Source of the DNA: Cupriavidus respiraculi
Lineage (GTDB): Bacteria; Pseudomonadota; Gammaproteobacteria; Burkholderiales; Burkholderiaceae
Assembly: GCF_914271545.1 (NCBI RefSeq)
Contig: NZ_CAJZAH010000001.1
Location: forward strand, 372,001 to 436,000
Length of the DNA: 64,000 nucleotides
Reading direction: 5' to 3'
How positions within the stretch are numbered: position 1 is the first letter of the stretch; each line of letters starts with the position of its first letter. The translations under genes and the position numbers were made by a program. The notes under the pieces were generated by a model. It did not search any database. It was not told the DNA's origin and saw nothing but the letters and a program-made list of their open reading frames with translations. This document shows positions 1 to 8,567 of this stretch, in pieces.

Positions 1-503
1 GTGACGCGGCCCGTCAGCGGCCGGTCGGTGCCGATCACATGCGGCAGCAGGAACTGCGCGGTGCCCCAGCTGTAGTTGCCAACCTGATCGACGCAACCGC
101 CGCCCGCGAAATGAAAGCGCCGGATCAGCGAGCGGGCGTGGTGCAGCCGACCGGCCGAAGACCACCCATAGGAGCCGCCGAATACGCCCGCCGCCCCATG
201 CCGGTCCCGCACCCGGCGGATTTCGCCGGCGACGAGCTCCATGGCCGTGTCCCACGAAACCTCGACGAAGTCGTCCCGGCCCCGCGCACGGCCATCGCTC
301 GCCTCGCGCTGCGCCAGCCAGCCACGCCGGACCATGGGCGTGCGGATGCGCGTGGGCGAGTAGACCATCGGCACGATGGCCTCCAGCAGGGGCGACGGAT
401 AGGGATCGGCGGCAAAGGGCTCGCAGCGGACCAGCCTGCCATCGTCGACGACGGCGGTGAAGGCGCCCCAGTGCGCCAGTTGAGGGTAACGGCGGACTGT
501 CAC
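1..503 (-). CDS. Molybdopterin oxidoreductase, DMSO reductase/BisC type (N-terminal part, runs off window)
   Basis: This is the N-terminal 167 residues of a molybdopterin oxidoreductase that continues beyond the left edge. The GTG start at 503 gives a protein opening MTVRRYPQLAHWGAF. Residues about 115-145 carry GGSYGWSSAGRLHHA followed by RRFHFAGGG, the segment that in DMSO, TMAO and biotin sulfoxide reductases holds the serine ligand of molybdenum. No N-terminal Cys cluster for Fe-S is seen, as expected for this branch. It is the last visible gene of the minus-strand sulfur operon, only 4 bases after the Bug gene. A reductase for an S-oxide or N-oxide is the family-level inference; the substrate is unknown. 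No signal peptide is evident, which suggests a cytoplasmic BisC-like enzyme. Confidence 0.82.
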   Translation of the reverse strand, partial: MTVRRYPQLAHWGAFTAVVDDGRLVRCEPFAADPYPSPLLEAIVPMVYSPTRIRTPMVRRGWLAQREASDGRARGRDDFVEVSWDTAMELVAGEIRRVRDRHGAAGVFGGSYGWSSAGRLHHARSLIRRFHFAGGGCVDQVGNYSWGTAQFLLPHVIGTDRPLTGRV

Positions 504-507
504 GGCC

Positions 508-1467
508 TCAGTCGCCCTGGATGCCGGCCTTGCGGATCAGGTCGCCCCATTTGGCGCGCTCGGTGGCGAGCAGCTTGGCGAACTGCTGCGGCGTATCGGC
601 CGTGGCGTCCATGCCGGACGCGGCGAGCCGCTGGCGGATGTCGGGTTCGGCCATGACCTTGACGAGCGCCTGGTTCAACCGCGCGACGATGTCGGATGGG
701 GTGCCCGCCGGCGCCACCAGGCCGTACCAGTTGGTCACTTCGTACCCCGGCACGCCGGCTTCGGCCACCGTGGGCACGCCGGGGAACTGCGGCGAGCGCT
801 TCGCGGTGGTCACGGCCAGCGCACGCAGCCGGCCCGAGGCGATCAGCGGCTTGGCGGAGGGATCGGAGAAGGTGATGGGGACTACGCCGCCCATCACGTC
901 GGTCAGTGCCGGCGTCGTGCCCTTGTAAGGCACGTGCTGCATCTGCACGCCGGCCAGCATCTTGAACTGCTCGGCGGCGATCTGGCCGATCGTGCCATTG
1001 CCGCCCGACGCATACGAGAACTTGCCATTGGCGTCGCGCACGGCGGCCAGCATGCCATGCACATCCTTGTAGGGCGTATCGGCCCCGGTGACGAGCACGT
1101 TGGGCATGGTCACCAGCACGCTGACCGGCGCGAAATCCTTCTGCGGGTCGTAGCTGAGCTTGCGCAGGTTCGGCCAGATCGTGAACGAGCCGGGCGTGGC
1201 CACGTACAGCGTATAGCCGTCGGGCGCCGACTTGGCCACGATGTCGGTCGCGATCAGGCCGCCGGCACCGGGGCGGTTGTCGATGATGACGTTGGCCTTG
1301 AGCTGGTCGGACAGCGCCGGCGCGATGGCGCGGGCCAGCGCGTCGGCACCGCCGCCGGGCGGGAAGCCGACGACCATGCGGATCGGCTTCGACGGATCGG
1401 GCCAGGCGGCATGGGCCAGCGGTGTCAGCAGGGCGAGGCTCAGGACTAGGGCGCGGCGGGCGAACAT
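508..1467 (-). CDS. Bug/TctC-family periplasmic solute-binding protein
   Basis: Tripartite tricarboxylate receptor (Bug) protein of 319 residues. The start at 1467 gives a clean signal peptide (MFARRALVLSLALLTPLAHA) preceded by a GGAG motif; the reading frame is open further upstream, but that would put 22 charged residues before the signal. Family hallmarks are PSKPIRMVVGFPPGGGADALAR near the mature N-terminus and NRPGAGGLIATDIVAKSAPDGYT. These proteins bind carboxylates or other small organic acids in the periplasm. No tctA/tctB membrane genes lie nearby, as is usual for the expanded Bug families of Burkholderiales. It lies between the aspartoacylase-like gene (58-base gap) and the molybdoenzyme (4-base gap), so it is probably co-transcribed and specific for that pathway's substrate. 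Confidence 0.9.
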   Translation of the reverse strand: MFARRALVLSLALLTPLAHAAWPDPSKPIRMVVGFPPGGGADALARAIAPALSDQLKANVIIDNRPGAGGLIATDIVAKSAPDGYTLYVATPGSFTIWPNLRKLSYDPQKDFAPVSVLVTMPNVLVTGADTPYKDVHGMLAAVRDANGKFSYASGGNGTIGQIAAEQFKMLAGVQMQHVPYKGTTPALTDVMGGVVPITFSDPSAKPLIASGRLRALAVTTAKRSPQFPGVPTVAEAGVPGYEVTNWYGLVAPAGTPSDIVARLNQALVKVMAEPDIRQRLAASGMDATADTPQQFAKLLATERAKWGDLIRKAGIQGD

Positions 1468-1525
1468 GGCGGTACTCCGGCAGGCAGGAATGGAAAGGAC
1501 GGGAAAAGAGGGGTTGGGGCGGGGC

Positions 1526-2542
1526 TCAGGCAAGTGTCACGGTGTCCCATTCCCACGCCACGAACGCCAGGCGTTCGCCGGTGTGGACGACGGGATCGCT
1601 GCGCAGGCCGATCAGCACGCCGTCGCGCGGGATGGGCGCGACCGGCGTGAGAGAGGCGTCGAGCTTGAGCGTGTCGCCGATCGACGCGCCTTCGCGCACC
1701 AGGTCTCCGGCACGTGCGGCGGGCACGAACAGGCCGCCTTCGTCGGCCGTGATCCACCCGCGCCGGGTCACGCGCCGCAGCGCCCGGGCGGCGGCCTTCG
1801 GCGCCGGACCATCGAGAATGCCCATCTGCACCGCCAGCGTGTGGAACCCCGCCTCGGCCAGCGCGATGTTCTCGGCCTCGAAGCGGCTGCCGCTGCCCAG
1901 TTCGAGCATGAAGGCGCAGACGCCGGCGGCCAGGCACTGGTAGTCGAGCGCGCCGGAGATATTGCCGGGCAGTTCGCCCTTGCCGCCCACATCCTGCCGG
2001 CAAGCCACGTGCGGATGGAACGGCGCCATCGCGGCCAGCACATCGGCTTCGCTGACGCTGCTGCCCGGATGCACCTTGTAGACCGTATAGGGCCGCGCAT
2101 CGAACAGCGGATTCATCGTATGGAGATTGATCAGCACGTCGGCGACGCCGCGTACCTCGCTGATCAGCGCGTGGGCCAGGCGCTCCGATACCAGGCCGCC
2201 GGCATTGCCCGGATACGTCTGGTCCAGATCGAGCTCGTCGTAGGGATTGCGCTTGCGGCGCGCATCCAGCGCATGCGGATTGCCGGTGGGCGTGACCACC
2301 AGATTGCCGCGCATCGTGGCCGGGTCGAGGCTGCGCGCAAAGCGCAGCGCGGCCACCATGCCGTTGATCTCGTCGCCGTGCACCTGGCCGTGGAGCCAGA
2401 GCGTGCGGCCGGGCTGCGCCCCACGCACCGCCACGTAGGGCAGCGTGACCGCCATGCCGGAGGCCATCGAGCCCACGGGCAAGTGGCCGCTGGTTCGGTC
2501 GGGGCCGGATTGCTGGTGCAGCCAGTCACCGATGATAGGCAT
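1526..2542 (-). CDS. Succinylglutamate desuccinylase/aspartoacylase-family zinc hydrolase
   Basis: A 338-residue M14-like metallo-amidohydrolase. The zinc motif HGQVHGDE (His55, Glu58) and a third ligand in INLHT (His141) are present, and a candidate catalytic Glu lies in FMLELGSG near residue 217. Such enzymes cleave N-acyl amino acids, ectoine intermediates or related amides in the cytoplasm. The start overlaps the 3' end of the upstream PLP enzyme gene by 17 bases, implying translational coupling. In this operon it could release an amino acid such as a cysteine or methionine derivative from an N-acyl conjugate; that role is inference. Confidence 0.85.
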   Translation of the reverse strand: MPIIGDWLHQQSGPDRTSGHLPVGSMASGMAVTLPYVAVRGAQPGRTLWLHGQVHGDEINGMVAALRFARSLDPATMRGNLVVTPTGNPHALDARRKRNPYDELDLDQTYPGNAGGLVSERLAHALISEVRGVADVLINLHTMNPLFDARPYTVYKVHPGSSVSEADVLAAMAPFHPHVACRQDVGGKGELPGNISGALDYQCLAAGVCAFMLELGSGSRFEAENIALAEAGFHTLAVQMGILDGPAPKAAARALRRVTRRGWITADEGGLFVPAARAGDLVREGASIGDTLKLDASLTPVAPIPRDGVLIGLRSDPVVHTGERLAFVAWEWDTVTLA

Positions 2543-3740
2543 GGCAGGTTTCCTTGTCGGTAGAGTCGATCTGGGCGGTGGCGGCGAATGCCTGGTCGAG
2601 GTCGGCCAGCAGGTCCGGCACCGCTTCGAGTCCGATGTGCAGGCGGATCACGGTGCCGTGCGCGGACCAGTCGGCAACGCTGCGCGCGCGGCGCATGTCC
2701 GCCAGCACCGCCAGGCTTTCGAAGCCGCCCCACGATGCGCCGATGCCGAACAGTTCCAGGCTGTCGACAAAGCGCTCGGGGGAGACCGGGGCTTTCGACG
2801 TCAGGGAGAACGAGAGCAGCCCATTGGTGCCGTGGCAATCGCGCAGCCATAGCGCGTGGTTGGGATCGTGGGGCAGGGCGGGGCAGAAGACGTCGGCCAC
2901 CTCGGGCCGCGCGAGCAGCCACTGGGCCACGGCCAGCGCCCCGGCCTGGTGCTGCGCGAGCCGGGCACCCAGCGAACGGATGCCCCGCTGCACGAGGTAG
3001 GCATCGTCCGGGCTCACGGTCATGCCGAACGCGTCCGCCATCGTGGCCAGCGGCTGCCACGCGGCCTCCGTGGTGCAGACCGTGCCCATCATCACGTCGG
3101 AATGACCGCCGAGGTATTTGGTGGCGGCCATCAGCGAGATATCGGCGCCCAGCTCCAGCGGGCGGTAGAGCAGGCCTGAGCCCCATGTGTTGTCGGCCGC
3201 GACCAGCGCGCCGTGCGCATGCGCCCGGGCCGCCAGCGCGGGCAGGTCGCACATTTCGTAGACCAGCGAGCCGGGCGCCTCCACATAGACAAGGCGCGTC
3301 TCGGGGCGCAGCTTCGCATCGAGATCCGACCCATTGGCCGCATAGAAGTCCGCCGCGATGCCGTGCTCCCGCAGGAAGCCGCTGGCCAGATTGCGTACTG
3401 GCTCGTACACGCAGTCGGGCAGCAGCACATGCTGACCGGGGCGGACATAGGCCAGGATCGTCATGGCAGCCGCGGCCAGGCCCGACGGAAACAACCGTGT
3501 GCGATGGCCGCCTTCGAGCGTCGTGACCATGTCCTCGAGCGCGAAGTTGGTGGGATTGCCGCGCGCGCCGTAGGTGAACAGCCGTTCGGTGTCGCGGCGC
3601 GCCCGCATCTCGCGCTGCTGCGCGACGGACTCGAACAGCACGGTGCTGGCACGCACCACGGGCGGGTTCACGGGCTGGCCGCCGGGCACGCTCGCGGTGC
3701 GTCCGGCGTGGGCAATACGTGTGGAGAGCGCTTTGGTCAT
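2526..3740 (-). CDS. Cys/Met metabolism PLP-dependent lyase, cystathionine beta-lyase-like
   Basis: A 404-residue fold-type I PLP enzyme of the Cys/Met metabolism family. The PLP lysine is Lys208 in AATKYLGGHSD, the ring-stacking or aspartate segment is AADNTWGSG (Asp183), and the neighbouring-subunit phosphate motif YGARGNPTN lies at 57-65. Length and motifs fit MetC-type cystathionine beta-lyase or a C-S lyase releasing a thiol. In the operon it follows the Bug gene (58-base gap) and overlaps the hydrolase gene. With a thiol dioxygenase and rhodanese upstream, a C-S lyase step that yields a thiol for oxidation is a coherent inference. Gamma-lyase activity cannot be excluded from sequence. 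Confidence 0.87.
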   Translation of the reverse strand: MTKALSTRIAHAGRTASVPGGQPVNPPVVRASTVLFESVAQQREMRARRDTERLFTYGARGNPTNFALEDMVTTLEGGHRTRLFPSGLAAAAMTILAYVRPGQHVLLPDCVYEPVRNLASGFLREHGIAADFYAANGSDLDAKLRPETRLVYVEAPGSLVYEMCDLPALAARAHAHGALVAADNTWGSGLLYRPLELGADISLMAATKYLGGHSDVMMGTVCTTEAAWQPLATMADAFGMTVSPDDAYLVQRGIRSLGARLAQHQAGALAVAQWLLARPEVADVFCPALPHDPNHALWLRDCHGTNGLLSFSLTSKAPVSPERFVDSLELFGIGASWGGFESLAVLADMRRARSVADWSAHGTVIRLHIGLEAVPDLLADLDQAFAATAQIDSTDKETCHAYHR

Positions 3741-3798
3741 GGCTTGCCTGTAGGTTGGCGCGAGATCCGCAAGGGCGGTCGCAAGGCGCGTGCCGAGA

Positions 3799-4803
3799 TC
3801 AGTCGACGCGCGCGCCCGAGAGCTTCACGATCTGGGACCACCGGGCGATGTCGTCCTTCAATTGCGCGGCGAAGGCATCGGGGCTGTTGGCAACCACGGC
3901 GCTGCCACCATCGTTGATGGTCTTCACCACGTCGGGCATCTGCAGCACCTGGACGATGGCGCGGTTCAGCAGCGCGACGCGCTCCGGCGACGTCCCGGCC
4001 GGCACGAAGAAGCCGTACCAGTCCTCGAAGCGCGCATTGCGATAGCCCAGCTCCTCCAGCGTCGGTACCTTGGCAAAGACCCCGAGCCGGCGCGGGCTGG
4101 TCACGGCCAGCGCCCGCATGCGGCCGGTCTGGATGAATCCGGCCACCGAGGACGTGGACGTGATCAGCACGTCGACCTGCCCGCCGAGCAGGTCGTTGAT
4201 GGCCGGCCCGGCGCCCTTGTAGGGCACGTGCTGCAGCCCCACGCTGCTGTCCTTGTCGAGCACCACGCCGACAAGGTGCGACAGCGTGCCGTTTCCTGGC
4301 GTGGCATAGGTGATCTTCTGCGGCTGCGCCCGCGCCTGCGTGGCCAGTTCCTCGAACGTCTTCCACGGCGCATTGGCCGCGACCACGATGGCCAGCGGCG
4401 CGGCGTTGATCTGCGTGACCGGGACGAACTGCTTGACCGGATCGAACCCCGGCGCGCGATACAGCGTCGGATTGACCGCCATGATCGACACCTGGGAGGT
4501 CAGCACCGTATAGCCATCGGCCTTCGACTCCGCCACATGGCGCGCGCCGATATTGCCGCCCGCGCCGCCACGGTTGTCGATGACCGCGCTCTGGCCCAGC
4601 ACCTGCGAAAGGCGGGCGGACACGATGCGCGACACGGCATCGTTGCCACCGCCGGCGGGAAACGGCGACACGATGCGCAGCGGCTGCGACGGAAATCCGT
4701 TGACGGGCGCCAGCGGCTGCTGCGCCAGGGCGGCAGCGGACAGCGAGAGCGTGCATGCGGCAACCACTTGCCGCGACAGACGGGAAGACATCGGACGGAA
4801 CAT
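3799..4803 (-). CDS. Bug/TctC-family periplasmic solute-binding protein
   Basis: Second Bug receptor of the sulfur operon, 334 residues. A signal peptide (basic start, LSLSAAALAQ) precedes PSQPLRIVSPFPAGGGNDAVSR and NRGGAGGNIGARHVAESKADGYT, both family signatures. GAGG sits at a normal distance upstream of the ATG at 4803. It is clearly a different paralogue from the one at 508-1467, so the operon carries two solute receptors, possibly for different forms of the substrate. Cargo is unknown. Confidence 0.9.
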   Translation of the reverse strand: MFRPMSSRLSRQVVAACTLSLSAAALAQQPLAPVNGFPSQPLRIVSPFPAGGGNDAVSRIVSARLSQVLGQSAVIDNRGGAGGNIGARHVAESKADGYTVLTSQVSIMAVNPTLYRAPGFDPVKQFVPVTQINAAPLAIVVAANAPWKTFEELATQARAQPQKITYATPGNGTLSHLVGVVLDKDSSVGLQHVPYKGAGPAINDLLGGQVDVLITSTSSVAGFIQTGRMRALAVTSPRRLGVFAKVPTLEELGYRNARFEDWYGFFVPAGTSPERVALLNRAIVQVLQMPDVVKTINDGGSAVVANSPDAFAAQLKDDIARWSQIVKLSGARVD

Positions 4804-4869
4804 GGGGGTGACCTCGTTTTTCTATGGCAGGTTGCAGGGTCTGGCGCCTGGCATGCAGGCTCTTCGGAA

Positions 4870-6501
4870 TCAGCGCAGGGAAGGGAAGCGGAACGTGGCC
4901 AGTTCCTGGGCATCGAGCTGCGCGATCAGGCCCGTTTCCCAGGCCAGGTATTGGCGCGCGGCGGCCTTGTTGCCGTCGTGGCGGTCGTGCACGAAAAAGA
5001 GGTAGTCGATGCAGCGCGCATCGGGCAGCGTATCGGCCCCTTCGCCCAGCGCATGGCCGGCATCCCGCCACGCCGCAAAGCCGCCCCGTAGCCTGCGCAG
5101 GTCGCGATAGCCGAGCGCGTGCATATCGGCGACGGCCAGATCCGCGGGATCGCCCGCGTCCGCCTCGCCGACCAGCACCAGCGTCGTGTCCTGCGGCACG
5201 CCGCGCAGGTCTTGCGCCAGCCGCGCGCGGGTGGACCAGCGCGATCCGGCGATATGGCCGGCGCGATACGCCATGCTGCCGCGCAGGTCCAGTGCGAGCA
5301 TCGACCGGTTCGCCAGGCCAGCGGCCAGTTGATCGGCGCCGACTGCGGGCAGCGGGGCGATGTCCGGCGTTGGGCCATGCGCGGCGCGCAGGCCGGCGTT
5401 TAATCCCGCCTCGAGGCCGCCCGCGAGCACCACGGCGTCGTGTCCCATCTGCCGCAGCCAGCTTGCGACCACCGGGGCACGCACGCCCTCGGCGTCGAAC
5501 AGCACGAGCCTGGCGCGGCGTACGCCGACATACTGGTCCGTGGCCTGCATCAGCTGGCCACCGGGCGTGTGCTGCGCCCCCGGCAACGTCCGCGCGGCGC
5601 ACTCCTCGGCGGTACGCACGTCGCACAGGAAGGCCGAACGGCTGGTGTCGGCCAGCCAGGCGGCCGCCTGCGCCGCCTCGATCTCCGGCACGTCGAAACG
5701 CCGGGCCAGCGCCGTCGCCGCATCGCGCGCGGCGTCCAGTCCCCGCGGGCTGCCGTTGTCCGGATAGCGCGCCGTGCCGCCGTGTTCGAGCGCGAAGTCG
5801 TTCAGGTACCAGCCCTGGGTACCGTTTTCCAGCGCATAAACGGGATTGGAGACGCCGAAATTGATCAGCGTCTGCGCACCGATGATGCTGCGCGTGCGGC
5901 CGGCGCAGTTGATCACGATGGGCGTCGTCGCATCGGGCACGAGGTCGCGCAGGCGATACACAAGCTCACCGTTGGGGCAGCAGATCGCCCCGGGAATGTT
6001 CATCTTGCGGAATTCGCTGGCCGGGCGACCGTCAAGCACCACCGGCGCCACCGGGCCCGCCTGCATGGCGGCCAGTTCCCGGGCGCTGACGCGTGGGGTG
6101 TGGTAGTGATGCTCGGCCAGTTCCCCGAAGGTCTTGGAGGGCACGTTGACGCCGGCGAACAGCGTATAGCCCGCCGCGACCCATGCCGCCATGCCTCCGT
6201 CCAGCACGAAGAGGTTCGTGTAACCAAGGCGAGCCAGTGCCATGGCGGCGGCCTGCGCCACGCCGTCGCCGTCGTCGGCCAGCACGATACGCGTGCCCAG
6301 GCGTGGCGCCAGGCGTCCCACGTCGAGTTCGAGCCGGCTGTAGGGCAGGGGAACGGCATAGAAGGGATGGCCCTCGCCATACTGGCCGTGCTCACGCACG
6401 TCGAAAAGCGCGATTTCGTCGGCATCGTGCAGCCAGCCCTTGAGGGTGGTGGCATCCACGGTGGAGAACGCGGCTTGGGCGGCTCGGGTAGCTTGGGTCA
6501 T
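4870..6501 (-). CDS. Four-domain rhodanese-like protein with a single catalytic cysteine
   Basis: A 543-residue protein from the ATG at 6501 (an in-frame TTG five codons upstream is an alternative). It holds four rhodanese modules, at about 25-115, 140-235, 275-365 and 385-485, each ending in a GG(x)AAW- or GWY-like motif. Only module 2 has the active-site cysteine (VINCAGRTRS, Cys199). The equivalent loops read LADDGDG, LFDAEGV and LVGEADAG in modules 1, 3 and 4, so those are presumably structural. The C-terminus (about 495-543) contains an extra conserved-looking helix. Between a thiol dioxygenase and a Bug gene in the operon, it likely handles sulfane or thiosulfonate sulfur in the cytoplasm. 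Confidence 0.85.
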   Translation of the reverse strand: MTQATRAAQAAFSTVDATTLKGWLHDADEIALFDVREHGQYGEGHPFYAVPLPYSRLELDVGRLAPRLGTRIVLADDGDGVAQAAAMALARLGYTNLFVLDGGMAAWVAAGYTLFAGVNVPSKTFGELAEHHYHTPRVSARELAAMQAGPVAPVVLDGRPASEFRKMNIPGAICCPNGELVYRLRDLVPDATTPIVINCAGRTRSIIGAQTLINFGVSNPVYALENGTQGWYLNDFALEHGGTARYPDNGSPRGLDAARDAATALARRFDVPEIEAAQAAAWLADTSRSAFLCDVRTAEECAARTLPGAQHTPGGQLMQATDQYVGVRRARLVLFDAEGVRAPVVASWLRQMGHDAVVLAGGLEAGLNAGLRAAHGPTPDIAPLPAVGADQLAAGLANRSMLALDLRGSMAYRAGHIAGSRWSTRARLAQDLRGVPQDTTLVLVGEADAGDPADLAVADMHALGYRDLRRLRGGFAAWRDAGHALGEGADTLPDARCIDYLFFVHDRHDGNKAAARQYLAWETGLIAQLDAQELATFRFPSLR

Positions 6502-6601
6502 GAAAAATTCGGGCAAAAAGGGGGCTGTCCTCGCGCCAGGCGGAGGAGCCGGGGTTGTTTCTCGGGAGTGGGGCGGGCGTGCCGCCCCGTCAGGCAGCGG
6601 C

Positions 6602-7189
6602 CTAGCGGCGGGTCTGTACGCCCACGTTCATGACCTGGCAGCGACCCGTTTCCAGGTCGAACGACAGCCGCTCGGTCAGCGTCTCGAGCGAGCGGCCGTA
6701 CATGTGCAGATGGCGGATGACAGCGTCGCCGCGGATTTCCACCGAATGAATGTCGTCGGGCAACAGGGCGATGCCGTGGCGCAGGCCGACTTCCACCGTA
6801 CGGTCGTGTTCGAGCGTGCCGACACCGGGCTGGCTGCCATCGTCCGTGCGGATATAGACGTCATTGATTTCCACGCCGCTCACGCCGGCCACGCAGGCCC
6901 ACGTGGTGTGGTTATGCGGCGGGATGCGTTTGCCTGGGCGCATCACGTTCAGATACAGCGCGTAGGTCTGGCCCGGGTCCTCGGCAATGAGGTAACGCGC
7001 CTGGCGTTCGTTGGCTTCGGGCGGCGGGTAGTCGGCTTCGCCCCAGAACTCGGTGCGGGCGGCCAGGTCCTCCACCAGCGGCAGCACCTTGGCGAGGCTG
7101 GCGCGGGTAACGCCGCCTGTTTCTACGATGTTTCTAATGGATGCGATGGTTTCGCCGACGGCGGACTGGCGCTGCGCTGCGATGGACAT
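6602..7189 (-). CDS. Cysteine dioxygenase-family (3-mercaptopropionate dioxygenase-like) thiol dioxygenase
   Basis: A 195-residue cupin. I chose the ATG at 7189 (MSIAAQRQS) because the open frame further upstream runs into the divergent LysR gene. Iron ligands are His92 and His94 in [13 protein letters not shown] and His148 in DDIHSV. The HNHTTWA signature fits bacterial 3-mercaptopropionate dioxygenases better than mammalian-type CDO. The outer-sphere Ser-His-Tyr triad appears as His160-x-His162-x-Tyr164, so the usual Ser is replaced by His. It oxidises a thiol to a sulfinate with O2. It is the promoter-proximal gene of the operon reading toward position 1. Confidence 0.85.
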   Translation of the reverse strand: MSIAAQRQSAVGETIASIRNIVETGGVTRASLAKVLPLVEDLAARTEFWGEADYPPPEANERQARYLIAEDPGQTYALYLNVMRPGKRIPPHNHTTWACVAGVSGVEINDVYIRTDDGSQPGVGTLEHDRTVEVGLRHGIALLPDDIHSVEIRGDAVIRHLHMYGRSLETLTERLSFDLETGRCQVMNVGVQTRR

Positions 7190-7297
7190 GGTGCGATGAA
7201 TCCTTGCAAACTCTGTTTTTCGGGGATACAACGATGCTTCGTGTTTCACTGTAATGAACGCCCGCCCGGAAAACCACTTAATGCGCGACGAAAATCC

Positions 7298-7312
7298 ATT
7301 AGCGGCTCTAAT
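7298..7312. promoter_or_regulatory. LysR-type palindromic site in the dioxygenase/LysR intergenic region
   Basis: ATTAG-CGGCT-CTAAT is a perfect 15-bp interrupted palindrome containing a T-N11-A core. It lies between the divergent dioxygenase gene (start 7189) and the LysR gene (start 7315), immediately before the LysR start. Position and form fit an autoregulatory LysR recognition site. Binding is inference. Confidence 0.5.
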
Positions 7313-7314
7313 GA

Positions 7315-8181
7315 ATGCGTAACCTCGATCTGGACCTCCTTCGCACCCTCGTGGCCATTGCGGACCACGAGACATTCGGCGCGGCCGCGGAGGCGGTGCA
7401 GCGCACGCAATCGGCCGTCACCCAGCAGATGCAGCGGCTGGAAGAGCAGTTGGGCCTGACGTTGTTCGAGCGGCATGGCCGCGTCAAGCAACTGACGCGG
7501 CATGGCAAGAAACTGCTCGAATACGCGCGTCAGATGCTCAGCACCAACGACGAGGCGCTGCGCATGCTGCGCGAAGGCGATCTGACCGGATCGCTGCGCA
7601 TCGGCGCGCCGCACGACGTCGCCGACACCATCCTGCCGGTACTGCTGTCGCATATCGCGCGGTCGTCGCCGGCATTGCGGCTGGAAATCCATGTTGGCCG
7701 AAGCCCGTTCCTGATGGAGTCGCTGCGACGCGGCGAGATCGACCTGACGGTGTCCACGCGCGAGGACAGTACGCTCGAGGGGATCGTGCTGCGCACTACG
7801 CCCACCATTTGGGTCTGCGCCGCCGACTTCGCCTACGAACGCGGCACGCCGGTGCCCCTGATCCTGGCCGACGAACCGAGCCTCTTCCGCAAACTCTCGC
7901 TCGAAGCGCTGACGCAGGCGGGCGTGCCATGGCGCATCGCCTACCTGGCCCCGAGCCTGATCGGCATCAAGGCGGCGCTGCGCGGCGGGTTGGGTATCAC
8001 GGCGCGCAGCATCGACCTGCTGCAGGCCGACATGCGCATCCTTGGCGAAAGCGACGGCCTGCCGCGGCTGCCCGATGTCACGTATTACCTGTGGGCCCGT
8101 CCCAACGCGGTCAATCCAGTCGCGCGACATGTCTTCTCGATGCTCAAGACGGCGTTGCAGCGCGGACTGGCCAGCGCCTGA
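7315..8181 (+). CDS. LysR-family transcriptional regulator
   Basis: A 288-residue LTTR: winged HTH at residues 1-60 ([28 protein letters not shown]) and a periplasmic-binding-like effector domain from about 90 to 285. It is divergent from the organosulfur operon whose first gene starts at 7189, so it is the obvious candidate regulator of that operon. The effector is unknown. The gene ends before a 170-base gap leading to the ParD-like gene. Confidence 0.9.
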   Translation: MRNLDLDLLRTLVAIADHETFGAAAEAVQRTQSAVTQQMQRLEEQLGLTLFERHGRVKQLTRHGKKLLEYARQMLSTNDEALRMLREGDLTGSLRIGAPHDVADTILPVLLSHIARSSPALRLEIHVGRSPFLMESLRRGEIDLTVSTREDSTLEGIVLRTTPTIWVCAADFAYERGTPVPLILADEPSLFRKLSLEALTQAGVPWRIAYLAPSLIGIKAALRGGLGITARSIDLLQADMRILGESDGLPRLPDVTYYLWARPNAVNPVARHVFSMLKTALQRGLASA

Positions 8182-8296
8182 CGCCATGCGAGCGTTTTCC
8201 TGGCGGTTGCGAAAACAGGATCGTAGGGCGGGACACGCGTGCGGCAAACGAAGATGTGCGCGTATCGATATTCGACACGCTGCGCGTCCATGGGAA

Positions 8297-8344
8297 TTGC
8301 GCCGGTATTGCGTCGCGCATATAATCCATACACGAATCGTATAT
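8297..8344 (+). promoter_or_regulatory. Sigma-70-like promoter and operator of the ParD-like/map operon
   Basis: TTGCGC (8297-8302) and TATAAT (8320-8325) are separated by 17 bp. An imperfect palindrome, ATACACGAATCGTATAT (8328-8344, core ACGA-A-TCGT), lies at the expected transcription start and could be the operator through which the ParD-like protein autoregulates. GGAGGA follows at 8345-8350. Promoter function is inferred from the sequence match. Confidence 0.6.
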
Positions 8345-8354
8345 GGAGGATGCC

Positions 8355-8567
8355 GTGGGGATTGTCAACATCGAGGATGAACTGCACGACCAGGTGCGCA
8401 AAGCGAGCGCGGTGTCGTGCCGATCCATCAACGCGCAAGCTGCCTACTGGATCAAGATCGGCATGCTGTGCGAAATGAATCCCACGGTCGCGTTCAATGA
8501 CATCGTCGCCGGCGAATTGCGCGCGGCGGGAGTGGTCCCGCAGCCGGTGAAGGCGGCATCGAATTGA
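8355..8567 (+). CDS. ParD-like antitoxin-family small DNA-binding protein
   Basis: A 70-residue protein starting GIVNIEDELHDQVRKAS and containing SINAQAAYWIKIGMLCEMNPT, the pattern of the ParD-like antitoxin family (ribbon-helix-helix type). An ATG at 8343 is in frame, but GGAGGA at 8345-8350 is spaced for the GTG at 8355, and the family normally begins at this glycine-initiated segment, so GTG is preferred. No toxin of ParE type lies nearby. Instead its stop codon overlaps the start of a methionine aminopeptidase gene. Confidence 0.72.
   Translation: MGIVNIEDELHDQVRKASAVSCRSINAQAAYWIKIGMLCEMNPTVAFNDIVAGELRAAGVVPQPVKAASN

Noticed and set aside
3737-5626. 629-codon open frame on the minus strand
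   Set aside because: It overlaps two well-supported genes (Bug and rhodanese) in another frame and its translation is Arg/Ala/Gly-rich with no family motif; a high-GC shadow.
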